A stretch of DNA of 64,000 nt, taken from positions 2,046,001 through 2,110,000 of the forward strand of contig JAEILZ010000002.1 of assembly GCA_018873225.1 (NCBI GenBank), read 5' to 3'. The notes below the pieces were generated by a model. That model worked only from the letters and a program-made list of their open reading frames with translations, did not search any database and had not been told where the DNA came from. The first letter of the stretch is position 1; each line of letters starts with the position of its first letter. The position numbers and the translations under genes were made by a program. The DNA is from [Phialemoniopsis] sp. UDSM-2020 (Eukaryota > Ascomycota > Sordariomycetes > Thyridiales > Thyridiaceae). This document shows positions 1 to 9,594 of this stretch, piece after piece.

Positions 1-988
1 TGGGGTATCGGAAGATATGATGAATAGCCGAGTAGGTGTCTCGTGAGTATCGGCCTCGACACTGCTCTGAGAGCTCCTTTCAGTTGACTTGTCTGTAGTT
101 GGCTTCACAGGGCGTGCGGGACTTGTGAAATTTGCAAGACCGACTACACGCACTGCCCAAAACAGGACAATTCTGGCAGGGTAAGTTTGGAGAGCTTTTC
201 ATGATGAACTTTCAGGCCCGGGATGACGAAAAGCTGACCCTGTAAACAGAATGTCCCAGGGACCTTCCAACGTGCGTTCTCACACGATGCCCTTGTTAAC
301 AATTACTGCTGACTCTGATGAAGAATACTGTACTGCTGACGCAGCCTTCGTCACCAAGATCCCCGATCATGTAAAGCCTGAGCTGGCGGCTCCGGTCCTA
401 TGTGGCGGCATCGCCGTCTACAGTGCTCTCTGCAAAGCCAAACTGCAAGAAGGCGACTTTGTCGTCCTCCCAGGTGCCGGCGGTGGCCTCGGCCACCTCG
501 GTGTTCAGATCGCCTCCTCCCTTGGGTACCGCGTCATCGCGATTGACGCAGCGAATAAGGAGACTATCTGCAACGAGTCCGGCGCCACACACTTCATCGA
601 CTTCCGCAAAAGCTCTGATCTGGTCGCCGACGTACGCGCCTTGACATCGGGGCTTGGCGCTCACGCCGTGCTGTGCATAGCAGGTGCGCCGTCGGCGTAC
701 GATAGTGCGATCCCGATGCTGCGGAATTGTGGAAGACTTCTTTGCGTGGGGATTCCGCCCCCTGACTACTACCTCAAGGTTAGCCCCTTTGAGATGCTGG
801 TCAAAGGTTTGCAGGTCATTGGGGCAACGGTTGGCACCCGGGTCCAGATGCAGGAGCTGATGGAGATGTTGGTGCAAGGGAAGTTGAAGCCGAGGGTACG
901 GATGTATGATTTTGAACAGGTAGAAGAGGTCATGGGCAAGCTGGAGAGGGCTGAGATCTCGGGGCGAGCTGTACTACGAATCCCGTAG
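1..988 (+). CDS. Zinc-dependent alcohol dehydrogenase (MDR superfamily), 5' end outside window
   Basis: Oxidises or reduces an alcohol/aldehyde pair with NAD(P) and zinc. Visible exons are <1-42, 99-180, 250-271 and 324-988; the lengths sum to a whole number of codons. Exon 99-180 encodes the structural zinc loop C-x2-C-x2-C-x7-C (CGTCEICKTDYTHC). The 22-nt exon 250-271 restores the NVPGTFQQY segment typical of yeast-type ADH1. The last exon has the nucleotide-binding glycine run GAGGGLGHLG and ends at a TAG. Introns are 52-69 nt with GT-AG ends. The catalytic-zinc Cys and His near the N-terminus lie outside the window, so activity cannot be judged. It sits tail to tail with the aldehyde dehydrogenase, which fits alcohol-to-acid oxidation of an aromatic side chain feeding the gentisate genes, but that link is inferred. 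Confidence 0.9.
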
Positions 989-1493
989 AGGAGTCTTAAG
1001 ATAGAAAGACGCTGCTGATGATTCGTGTGTGATGTAATACTCAACTTTGCATGGCATCAGACAAATAAGTGTTCATATTCGCAAGACGTTCCCGCTGCGT
1101 GAGGATGCTGATACATCGACGCTACTCGCTGTGTCACTCCACGACAGTCAGACTGTTCCGTCACTCAGCTTATGGTGCACCTCCCAAGCGTTGCTATTGC
1201 AGATCAGAACCCCTAATTCAGAGGTCAAAGGGGTTCATGCTGACTGTTGCAAGTCAATTATTATATTGATTGCTAGGATACAATGGAAGCAGTCGCGGAG
1301 AATTTCAAAAGACTAGTCAACTCTCGAACTGAAAACTCATAGACTGTCGTGGTCAAATTTACGCGGACGGGTAACGTGTTTATTCTAGCTGGTTGACTCT
1401 CTATTCTTTTCAGTATGTATGGATATGTCAGAAGGCCTTTGCGTAAAGTATTCGAGTGCATGTAATCATCATCTTTCGCCTCGCGATATCATC
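989..1493. other. Intergenic, between convergent genes
   Basis: This 505-bp stretch separates the 3' ends of the alcohol and aldehyde dehydrogenase genes. It is AT-richer than its neighbours. I see no gene, RNA or repeat in it; it should hold both 3' UTRs. Confidence 0.6.
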
Positions 1494-2942
1494 TTAGTCT
1501 CGCCATGTAACCGACTTCACCTTCATCCATTCCTTGAGTCCATCGGTCCCGTTGAACCGGCCATACCCACTATCTTTCGATCCGCCGTGCGGCAGCCCGG
1601 ACTCGTCATGTATCGTCATATTGTTGATATGGACTGCACCAGCATCAATCTGCTTCGCTAATTTCAAGCCCCGCCTGAGGTCGTTTGTGAAAATGGCTGA
1701 TGTGAGGCCATACCGGGTATCATTAGCCAGGGCGAGGGCCTCCTCATCAGTGTCCACGACATATATCGAAACTAAAGGACCGAAAGACTCTTCGTAGAAT
1801 ATCCCCATGCTCTTGTCAACACCCTCGAGCGCGACTGGTGCCATGTGGTTGCTAGGACCGTTCTCTTGAGTGATGGCTCTGGTATCGCCATACAAGGCCT
1901 TGGCCCCCTTCGCCAGTGCATCCCTTACCAAGGCTCGGTTCTTGTCCGCGCTTTTCTCATTGATTAGTGTTGGCAAAGGCTTGTCTCTTGCAAAGATCTG
2001 TTCCACAGTCGCCTTGAACGCTTCCCTGAACGGCTCGTAAGCCTTTCGCAATACGATAATGCGCTCTGTGCTCATGCAGACCTGACCCGCGTGGCTGAAA
2101 GCCGCAAGTGCACACTGTTCTGCTGCAAGATCCATATCGGCATCCTCACACACAATAGCTGGCGCTTTGCCTCCCAGCTCTAGGACGCAGGGCTTGATGT
2201 TTTGCCCGCAGAGGCTTCCGATACTGGCACCCACGACCGTGCTGCCCGTAAAGTTGACCTTGCGGATAGCCGGGTGCTCGATGAGCTGTTTCGTGATCTG
2301 AACGGCATCTTCAGGCCGATGGTAGATGGTGTTGAGGCATCCAGCAGGAAGTCCTGCTTCATGGAGTATGTCTACAAGGTGCCATAGCGTCGCGGGAGCG
2401 AGCTCCGGTCCCTTCAGGACAACAGTGTTGCCCGCAGCGAGGGGAAACAGGCAGGCCCTGATTCCGAGTGCGTGAGGAGCATTCCAGGGCGATATCCCCA
2501 AAACAACACCGTAGGGCTCTCTCAGAACTAGGGCGCTTGTATCCGCCGCCTCTGGGTCGACAAACGTCCCCTTCTCGGTGCCGGCGATGGACGCCAGTTG
2601 AAAGCAGATATCGATGGCCCCGTTGTACTCAAAGCCAAACATGACCTCGGGCACCCCGGTCTCTGTCGTACTGTATTTCATACTCTCGTTGCGGCGCTCC
2701 TTCAGCAGCTGGTATGCACGAAGGAAGATGTCTCGACGCTGCCAGGGCTTCGTCAGCCGCCACGACTTGAACGCCTGCTCGGCGGATTCAACAGCGGCGA
2801 GGACGTCCTCTGGCCCAGCTGCAGATGCATTCCATAGCTCTTTATGAGTGGCTGGCGAGAAGACTGTGAACGATTTCTGAGTCTGCGTTTGCTGGCCATT
2901 GAGCCACAATGGCACTGGAGAGTCGATTGTAAAGGTAGTCAT
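1494..2942 (-). CDS. Aldehyde dehydrogenase, vanillin/salicylaldehyde dehydrogenase-like
   Basis: NAD(P)-dependent oxidation of an aldehyde, probably aromatic, to its acid. The frame is intronless and 482 aa from the ATG at 2942 (MTTFTIDSP), the usual ALDH length. The open frame runs on upstream to 3170, but that extra N-terminus is Arg-rich and matches nothing in the family, so I reject it. The catalytic glutamate lies in LELGGKAP and the catalytic cysteine in HAGQVCMSTE. The cofactor region is ISPWNAP and the substrate-loop glutamate is in EESFGPL. The overall pattern is like fungal vanillin dehydrogenases. Its place beside gentisate dioxygenase suggests it makes a hydroxybenzoate upstream of gentisate; that is inference. 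Confidence 0.92.
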   Translation of the reverse strand: MTTFTIDSPVPLWLNGQQTQTQKSFTVFSPATHKELWNASAAGPEDVLAAVESAEQAFKSWRLTKPWQRRDIFLRAYQLLKERRNESMKYSTTETGVPEVMFGFEYNGAIDICFQLASIAGTEKGTFVDPEAADTSALVLREPYGVVLGISPWNAPHALGIRACLFPLAAGNTVVLKGPELAPATLWHLVDILHEAGLPAGCLNTIYHRPEDAVQITKQLIEHPAIRKVNFTGSTVVGASIGSLCGQNIKPCVLELGGKAPAIVCEDADMDLAAEQCALAAFSHAGQVCMSTERIIVLRKAYEPFREAFKATVEQIFARDKPLPTLINEKSADKNRALVRDALAKGAKALYGDTRAITQENGPSNHMAPVALEGVDKSMGIFYEESFGPLVSIYVVDTDEEALALANDTRYGLTSAIFTNDLRRGLKLAKQIDAGAVHINNMTIHDESGLPHGGSKDSGYGRFNGTDGLKEWMKVKSVTWRD

Positions 2943-3437
2943 GATGTAGGCTTTGGCTCGGCTTCGGATTGCGCTACTGTGACACTGTGACCAGTACGAA
3001 TGACCAACAGAGTCAGACATATGGCCTCTCCCTACTAAGTATTGAATATCGAGCTTCTGCTTTGTCATCTCAATTACGAGGCGTCCATCGGTGTTAGTCC
3101 TGCGACGAGGCTTCGGGTAACGAGCCGCGGTATATCGGGTTCTGTCCCGCCGACGTCTTTTCACCACCAAATGATGGCGCGCACTTCGAAGTAGATCTTA
3201 CTTCGTCCGTGTTTCAGCCACGCAATCCGCGGGATCGAGGCATTTTGACGAACAATGCCGTCAGATTAGTCACAAAACATTAATTGTGGTATACCTGGGA
3301 GACATGACCAATTTGCCCAGGTTTGAAGCCTAGAGATTCAAGCCTCCAGTATTCGGAACCTCCGTTTTGGATGCCTGGGAAACGTGGTATATTCATCATT
3401 CTTTTAATATTATTCATGGGTATGACCGACAATATGT
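2943..3437 (-). promoter_or_regulatory. Promoter region of the aldehyde dehydrogenase
   Basis: This holds the upstream region of the aldehyde dehydrogenase and the 3' flank of the epimerase-like gene. A CCGCGG site with context AGCCGCGGTATA lies at 3123-3134, about 180 bp upstream of the ATG. It resembles sites in the other promoters of this cluster. No gene seen. Confidence 0.45.
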
Positions 3438-4679
3438 CTAATGGGCAGTCTTTGCTTGTAACAGCGGAGACATCGCAAGTGTCTTTGCTTCTGCAGCTAC
3501 AGTCTCGTCGATAGTCTCTTCAAGACGCACCCCACTCGGCTCCCAGCCTAGGTACTTTCTCGCGCGCTCCCCAATACCCTTTGAGTTCTTGCCGTAGGAA
3601 TGCGTTGATACCCCATCTATGGCTACCACCTCTGCCTGTGATACGCTCTTTGTCAATGGTTGAGGAATAAGCCCCTGTCGACACGCCGCCTCGGCAATCC
3701 AGGTTGCCACATCTGACCACCGGTGTACTGCATTTTCCGAAAAGAAGTATCCGTGCGGCCCAAAGATCTCCGGGTTGTTGGCCTTGGATGGATCTGTAGT
3801 CGCGTCTGCCAGTAGTACAAACAGCTTCCCCAGGTCGTCAATGTGCGCGTTGTCTGCCTCTGCCTTTCCCGCACCCACAAAACTGGCAAAGCCGTGAGCA
3901 AGTGCGGCCCTGGCCATGTCAGGTACCTGGATGCTGCGACGGTTTACTTCACCGGACCCGACACCGTAGATAGTTGGCGGGCACAGTATGGCGACTCTAA
4001 CCGCGTCAGAGTTTGCCGCCTGCACAATCTTATCCACCTTGCGATGGTCGGCTGAGTCTGACAGCGTCAAGAGTCGGTCGATGTCACGGATGTCGTGGTA
4101 TGTCTGATCGGGCAATGGTGCTTCTCCATAACGTTCATTGTCGGTGTCGTGCCACAGCAAGATACCCGTGCCAGAAGTGTGAATCCAGTAGCCGGGCTTC
4201 TCTGCTGAATGGCCAGCCGCGAGACCCTCAGCTATGTTCTTGGTAGCGGTCTCATTGTCGGCAGAATCAGCAGTATCTGATCATGTATCAGTCTCGTACA
4301 CGATCACTCTCATTTTTTGTCAGGAGCATTCACGCACGCACGACTATATCAGCCTCGGCAGCTGCCTGTCGCACTAGGCTTTCGTCTTCAAGTCTTCCAT
4401 AGGTGAATCTGGTGTTGGGATATCTGTCCTTGATCGGCCTAGCGCGCTCTTCGCTACTCACGAGCAGATTGAACTCCCAGTCGGGATGAGCATTAACCAG
4501 GTAGGCATGGGCTGTGCCGCCGACATAACCTTTGTAGGGGGACCAAGATTAGTAAATATCTCGGAAAACTTAATGAAATCAGGGATCCGTACCCGTTGCA
4601 CCAGTTCTAATGTTTCTTCAGTTAGTGTTGGCTCACAACATGTTGCTATCAGAACCTACAAGAACACCCCGTATGACAT
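3438..4679 (-). CDS. NAD-dependent epimerase/dehydratase-like (extended SDR), with 14-nt micro-exon
   Basis: Predicted NAD(P)-binding Rossmann oxidoreductase or epimerase; substrate unknown. I join four exons: 4679-4660, 4606-4593, 4529-4338 and 4276-3438. They sum to 1065 nt, giving 354 aa. The joined N-terminus reads MSYGVFLTGATGYVGG, the dinucleotide-binding GxxGxxG motif, and can only be formed with the 14-nt exon. Further landmarks are VVHTADSADN, where exon 3 meets exon 4, and PPTIYGVGSG, which corresponds to the usual PPxIYG region of NAD-epimerase proteins. The active-site Tyr-x3-Lys is not obvious, as in many atypical members. It lies between the aldehyde dehydrogenase and an SDR, all on the minus strand, so it may be co-regulated with the aromatic-catabolism genes. 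Confidence 0.85.
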
Positions 4680-5262
4680 ATTGGCGTATTGGCGTTGTAG
4701 ATGGCTATAGGGATGGACAAAAGCAAGATCAAATGAGGTATTAGCAACTTTGAGAATCGTAAAACAACACTACAAATGCCTGGGAACTTGTTAAGCTACA
4801 TTTTATGTACACTGGAAACGAGAAGACGAAGTAATGGCACCACGTAAATAGGGCAGGGATCTGCACAGGAACCCGTACCGGCAAATAAACTCATCCGCGA
4901 ATGATGACAAATGCCCGATCCGTCATCATTCATTGACTTGTCAGGAGAGAACATTGGAGTCAAGGAATGATCTCTGGTCCCCATTTTAAAAATAAGTCAA
5001 TGATCTTTAAGTGTGATACTAGCATCTGGAGAGCCTTTCCTGACTTGAGAGCTCCGGCGCGGGTCCGTAAAGGCCCAAGTGGGTGTAAGAAAGGTTGACG
5101 GGTTGGGATCGATCTCTACCCAAATCACTAACAAGCTGAATGATTCATATGCGCTTAGGTAGTGGGATAATCCTAGGCGAGTTCTTGACACTATCTCTTT
5201 GATCGTGCTGCACAGGACGCCAGACTGACCCGGCCATCTCAAGGAAAATGACAAGCTATTAT
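4680..5262. other. Intergenic
   Basis: This 583-bp stretch holds the promoter of the epimerase-like gene and the 3' flank of the SDR gene. I see no CCGCGG site here, unlike in neighbouring promoters, and no gene. Confidence 0.5.
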
Positions 5263-6204
5263 TTACGTTTGCAGGTGCCCTCCATCAACATTCAGAGCAG
5301 CGCCAGTGACATATGTGCTTCTTCCACCTGCCAGAAACAGGATAGCATCTGCAATCTCTTCTGGAGCACCCCACCGGTGCATAGCTAGCTTTGTCTTGAG
5401 ATAAGGTAGCTGTTCCTCTTGATACTTGGCGTCAAAGTTTATCGGCGTGGCTGTCCAGCCCGGGGAAACACAATTGACACGAATACCTTGTCCAGAATGG
5501 TCCTCCGACGCGGCCTTGGTCAAGCCGACCACCCCGTGCTTCGCAGCGCAGTAGGCTGAGTTCTCTGGGTTCGCAACGTGTCCCTGGGTGGATGCGAGGT
5601 TGACAATACTGCCACGCTCTTGCCGAGATGTTCTAATGATAACAAACAGAAGCTCATGTTAGCACTGAATCATCAGGCAGGGCTGTTACGTATGCTTTAT
5701 GATGGGTTGTCACTAACCTCTCGGAAACAGTTCGTGGTTCTTGCTTCAACATGGCGCGTGCTTGAGCCCTGCTGCAAAAGAAGACGCCGTCGAGGTCGAC
5801 GCGCATGGTCCGACTCCATCCTGCGGTGGTCATGTTCGCAAACCTCCCACCATACAGAACGATGCCGGCGCTGTTGACGGCAAAGTCGAGCCGTCCGAAC
5901 TTTTGCACAGTCTTCTCTACCATGTCCTCTACCTGTTGCTCGTTGGAAACATCGACAACAGAAGGACCGTGAAGGATTGCCGCCTAGCCTCCGGCACGAC
6001 CTGAGTGACTTCATCGGTAACTTTTTCGAGGGCGGACGCGCTCAGGTCAGCTAAAGCTATTCCGAGACATCCTTCTCGAGCAAAAGCTACCGCGGTTGCT
6101 CGTCCGATACCGGATCCTGCACCGGTGACAAGCTGTTCATTGTCAGTGTTGGAGAGGGATAACGGGGAACAGATGAGACACACAGCATAGCCATTGACCT
6201 CCAT
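5263..6204 (-). CDS. Short-chain dehydrogenase/reductase, apparent frameshift
   Basis: Classical SDR oxidoreductase. Exons are 6204-6184, 6132-5718 and 5632-5263. The joined N-terminus MEVNGYALVTGAGSGIGRA carries the TGxxxGIG cofactor motif. Later come NSAG (NNAG-type motif), the serine region IVNLAST, catalytic YCAAK and the C-terminal VTGAALNVDGG. The frame breaks near 5985-5995: the part ending in VVPEAR and the part beginning AAILHGPSVVDVSNEQQ are one base out of register. Exon lengths total 806 nt, one short of 269 codons. A 38-nt intron (gttacc...ctag) would also repair the frame but is shorter than other introns here and has a weak donor. So this may be a decayed gene, an assembly error or an unusual intron. 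Confidence 0.75.
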
Positions 6205-6921
6205 TTTGTTTGTTTGTAGACGGCCAGTGAGTCTCAGTTGCAGTACTGGTTCGTCAAAGCTATTGGCTCTAATCCCTTGAGTTGAGAAATAAGACGACAA
6301 CAGCGATGATGTTTTCCAGAGAAGTAGCCATCATAGAGCCCAAGAAGATCTTCCTCTTCTTATACTCGTCCAATTAGGCTACGATCAGCTTGCGCTCTTG
6401 CACAAGCTTGAGCCCAACTTTCGAGTTCCCCAACATTGCGAATTTCCAACGCTACCCTTGTCCGCCCTTGCTCTACCCCGCAAAGGTAATGTGGAGCAGT
6501 GCTTGGCAAGCACTGCTTGCTAAGGTGCACTATGTCTCCCCGGTCAATGCCCCTGTAGCTTGCCTGAGTGGCCCTAGCCTGGTCGGTTGTTTATCCTCGG
6601 TTTGGACGGCTCGGGTGTTATAGCCGCGGGGATAGGGAGGCTCAAGAAGGGCGTTGTCCAAGTTTGACGATCAGTGAGATGGATCATGTCACTCGCGAGG
6701 GCCTTGGTGTCCTATGAACAGTGCTTCAGCATTTTCAAAAGATTGAAGGCTTGTCCCTGGCGTCTCCAGTTGCAAGAACGGCAGTTCTGCCTGAAACTAC
6801 ACTTGAGAAAAGGTCTCTTAGTCTGCTCAGAATAGGAGCTGTAACTACCACGCGCACATTGAAACACAAGATGGAATGAAATAATTGGCATGTGAGATTT
6901 CATCTAGGTGAGGCCTAATTA
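6205..6921 (-). promoter_or_regulatory. SDR promoter region and gentisate dioxygenase 3' flank
   Basis: 717 bp without a supported gene. It contains AGCCGCGGGGATA at 6622-6634. The same 13 bases recur at 12687-12699 in the regulator/transporter promoter. Confidence 0.45.
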
Positions 6922-7990
6922 CTAGTCCGTAACCAGGGTCTCAACATCAACACCCTCGACACGGTAAAAGCCCAGAGCCGTTAACATTGGCTTATCGTGG
7001 AAGCGGTAAAGATACGCGTCTTCTTGAGCATCGGCCAAGTGCTTGTATGTGTACCAGGCTGGAATGCAAAAGGTATCGCCAGCCTCCCACTGAATCACTT
7101 CGTCGCCGACCTTGGATTGCCCTTTACCAGATACGATATGATAGACAGACGAAGCCGTCTCTCGGATTGGTGGGGACGAGCCACCAGCGGCCACTCGCTC
7201 GGCGGAACCACCCAAGACCTTGGAAACCGTCCTACCATCGGCCTTGAGGTAGTCCTTTTGTACCCAACTTTCGCCAGTGTCCAGTCGGGCTTTCATCTGG
7301 GCCCATGGGAAGACGATAGGAGAGTTGTTTGTGTCGACATCCTCGGCTGGGTAACGGGGCGCTTCGTAATGCTCAACAAAGTGGACCGGGAAGTGCCGGA
7401 AGTTGGGCAAGTCCAGGCCATCAAGCCAGATCATAGGCCCAGAACCATCTTTGCCATGATCATGCCAATTCCAGCTCGGGGTAAGGATAACATCGCCCCG
7501 CTGCATTTTGATTCGTCGGCCATGCACAGCAGTGAAGCCACCCTGCCCCTCGATTATGAACCGCATGGCGAAAGCGGTGTGACGATGGGCCCTTGCGACC
7601 TCATTGGGCATGACAAGCTGCAAGCCCGCGTATAGGGTATCGGTAGTGTAGGGAGCATCTGGAAGATGAGAGAACCGTTAGCAACCTTGAGCACTTTTCT
7701 TTTATTCAAGTCCAAGGAACTGCACCTCTAGCCGGATTGACCAGCATAAGAACGCGGCGTTCGGCCTGAGCCTCTGTGATCAACTCTCCAGCCTGCCCCA
7801 GACTAGGGCGAATATCTTTGTACCGCCAGATGTGTGGCACTGCCTGGGGATTGGGCAATGGCGGGTTTAGCTTGGTCATCTGCTCCCACAGGGGCATGGC
7901 GTGTAGCTTGCGCATCGTATTGGCCAGCTGTTTGGCGGCAGCCTGGCTGTCCGCGCCATTGTCGAGTACCTCAATCTTGCCAGGGGCCAT
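6922..7990 (-). CDS. Gentisate 1,2-dioxygenase (bicupin)
   Basis: Cleaves the ring of gentisate (2,5-dihydroxybenzoate) with O2 and Fe(II) to give maleylpyruvate. Exons 7990-7726 and 7658-6922 give 333 aa, matching the family length; the junction reads NPARDAPYTTDTLYAG. The first cupin carries the metal ligands: HRH in ARAHRHTAFAMRF and the distal His in SWNWHDHG. The second cupin (SSVYHIVSGKGQS to AGDTFCIPAWYTYKH) keeps the fold but not the His-x-His pair, as is normal for this family. It shares a 359-bp divergent promoter with the FAH-family hydrolase, the next pathway step, which strongly supports the assignment. 1-Hydroxy-2-naphthoate dioxygenase is a close alternative. Confidence 0.92.
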
Positions 7991-8349
7991 TGTTTTTCGT
8001 ATTGTTTTTGGTAATGGCTGCGTGTCTTTGCAGTCCGCTGATGGATACTGACAAGAACAAACACGTTATTTAACAGCATTAAGCTGCATGACAGGTCCGG
8101 TATTGCCGAGTGTATTGGTCCTTGCAAATTGCCGAACACATCGTAATGGATCGCTGGTGGGAACAGGCATCGGCTGTCCGGGATAGAACCCGCGGCACGG
8201 TCCCGGAGCAGCCAGTCCGGAGTTTCCATGCTAGGTGACTCAGCATTTCGATGTACATCGATGCCAGCATAAATGTTAATGCTGATTGAAAGGCAAATCA
8301 AAGCATCTCTTCAAGTCGGAGCACCTTAATACTGTCTCTTTGTTGTACC
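7991..8349. promoter_or_regulatory. Bidirectional promoter, gentisate dioxygenase / FAH hydrolase
   Basis: This 359-bp divergent region should drive both pathway genes. It contains CCGCGG at 8190-8195 and several CCGG/CGG-type triplets (around 8096, 8168 and 8217) of the kind Zn2Cys6 proteins often bind. Which are functional cannot be told from the sequence. Confidence 0.5.
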
Positions 8350-9416
8350 ATGTCTGTGTGTTGGGAGAGACTTATCAGATTCGTAGCCACGGATGGCCGG
8401 ATCCTGCGCGGCGAGCTCATCTTAACAAGGGGGGATATTGACTTGGGTCTTATCACCGCGAGAGATAACCTTCAGGCCAAAGTAATCACAGGCGATGATT
8501 CCCTCGATACAACTGGGGCCACGATTGTTTCAGATGAGGTCGTCACGGTGAAGAGGATACTTTGCCCCTTGGCAGCATCTGAGGTCCCGATCTTGCGATG
8601 CGTGGGTCTCAATTATGCAAAGCATAGTACGTATCGCAACCTCTTATGTTGTCTATAGCAATCTTCTAATTGGCAACCTGCAGTCCAACAAGCCAAGAGG
8701 ACGCCGCCACCAAACCCCTTCATATTCTTCAAGCCATCTACAACTATCCTGGATCATGGAGATGATGTGGTCATTCCCAAGATCTGTCAAAACGATCAAG
8801 CTGACTACGAAGGCGAATTGGTGCGAACCTCCGGACATGACCTTTCGTGGGTCTCACGGACACTAATCCTGTTGCAGGTCCTCGTCATCGGAAAGGACGC
8901 AAAAGACGTCTCTAGAGAAGACGCCCTCAACTATGTCGCCGCCTACACCGTCGGCAATGACATCTCCTCGCGCAAGCTGCAGAGAGATCCAGCTCTTGCT
9001 GGTCGCGTGCCGCAATGGGGGTTCTCCAAAGGCTTCGACACCTTTGCGCCTATGGGTCCCTGCTTGGTAGCCAAGCGTCTGGTGAATGATCCGCGCGAGC
9101 TGCATCTCCGTACCACGATCAACGGCGAAACACGCCAAGACGAATCTGTGTCGGACCTGCTCTTCGACTGCCAAGCCATTATATCGTACCTCTCGCAGGG
9201 TACAACTCTGCAGAAAGGCAGCGTCATCATGACGGGCACTCCAGGAGGTAAGTACAGGCGCGAATCTCGATTCTCTTGTGACAAAGCACTAATAAATCGA
9301 TTACTCTAGGAGTCGGGGGTGATATGCAGCCTCCTCGCTGGCTTACACCAGGAACGGATATGCAGGTGCACATTACCAATATTGGGACTCTGAAGAATGG
9401 TGTGAGGTTTGTTTAG
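8350..9416 (+). CDS. Fumarylacetoacetase-family hydrolase (fumaryl-/maleylpyruvate hydrolase candidate)
   Basis: Likely hydrolyses the ring-opened gentisate product to pyruvate plus fumarate or maleate. Exons 8350-8626, 8684-8820, 8878-9247 and 9310-9416 sum to 891 nt, or 296 aa. The metal-site segment DYEGEL spans the second intron into VLVIGKDAKDVS. The core YVAAYTVGNDISSRKLQ, then GFDTFAPMGPCLV and the GSVIMTGTPGGVGG motif identify the FAH C-terminal domain. The last codons NGVRFV then TAG give a normal end. A possible extra intron at 9408-9466 would add VHLDL instead. No maleylpyruvate isomerase is visible, so either that step is encoded elsewhere or this enzyme acts directly on maleylpyruvate. 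Confidence 0.9.
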
Positions 9417-9594
9417 AAATTATTAGCTGGTATGCTCATTGATCGTGGCTACACAATTCCAAATAGAGTCCATTTGGATCTGTGAGTCCTCTGTATGACT
9501 TCTCCTTGAAGGGCTATTACGTTGCTTTTGAAATTAGGTCGACACTGAGAATTTACATGTGCAACTTAGTTTGGATGTCCATCAAATGGGGTGT

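Noticed and set aside
2943..3170. N-terminal extension of the aldehyde dehydrogenase frame
   Set aside because: Arg-rich and unlike the family; the ATG at 2942 gives a standard 482-aa enzyme.
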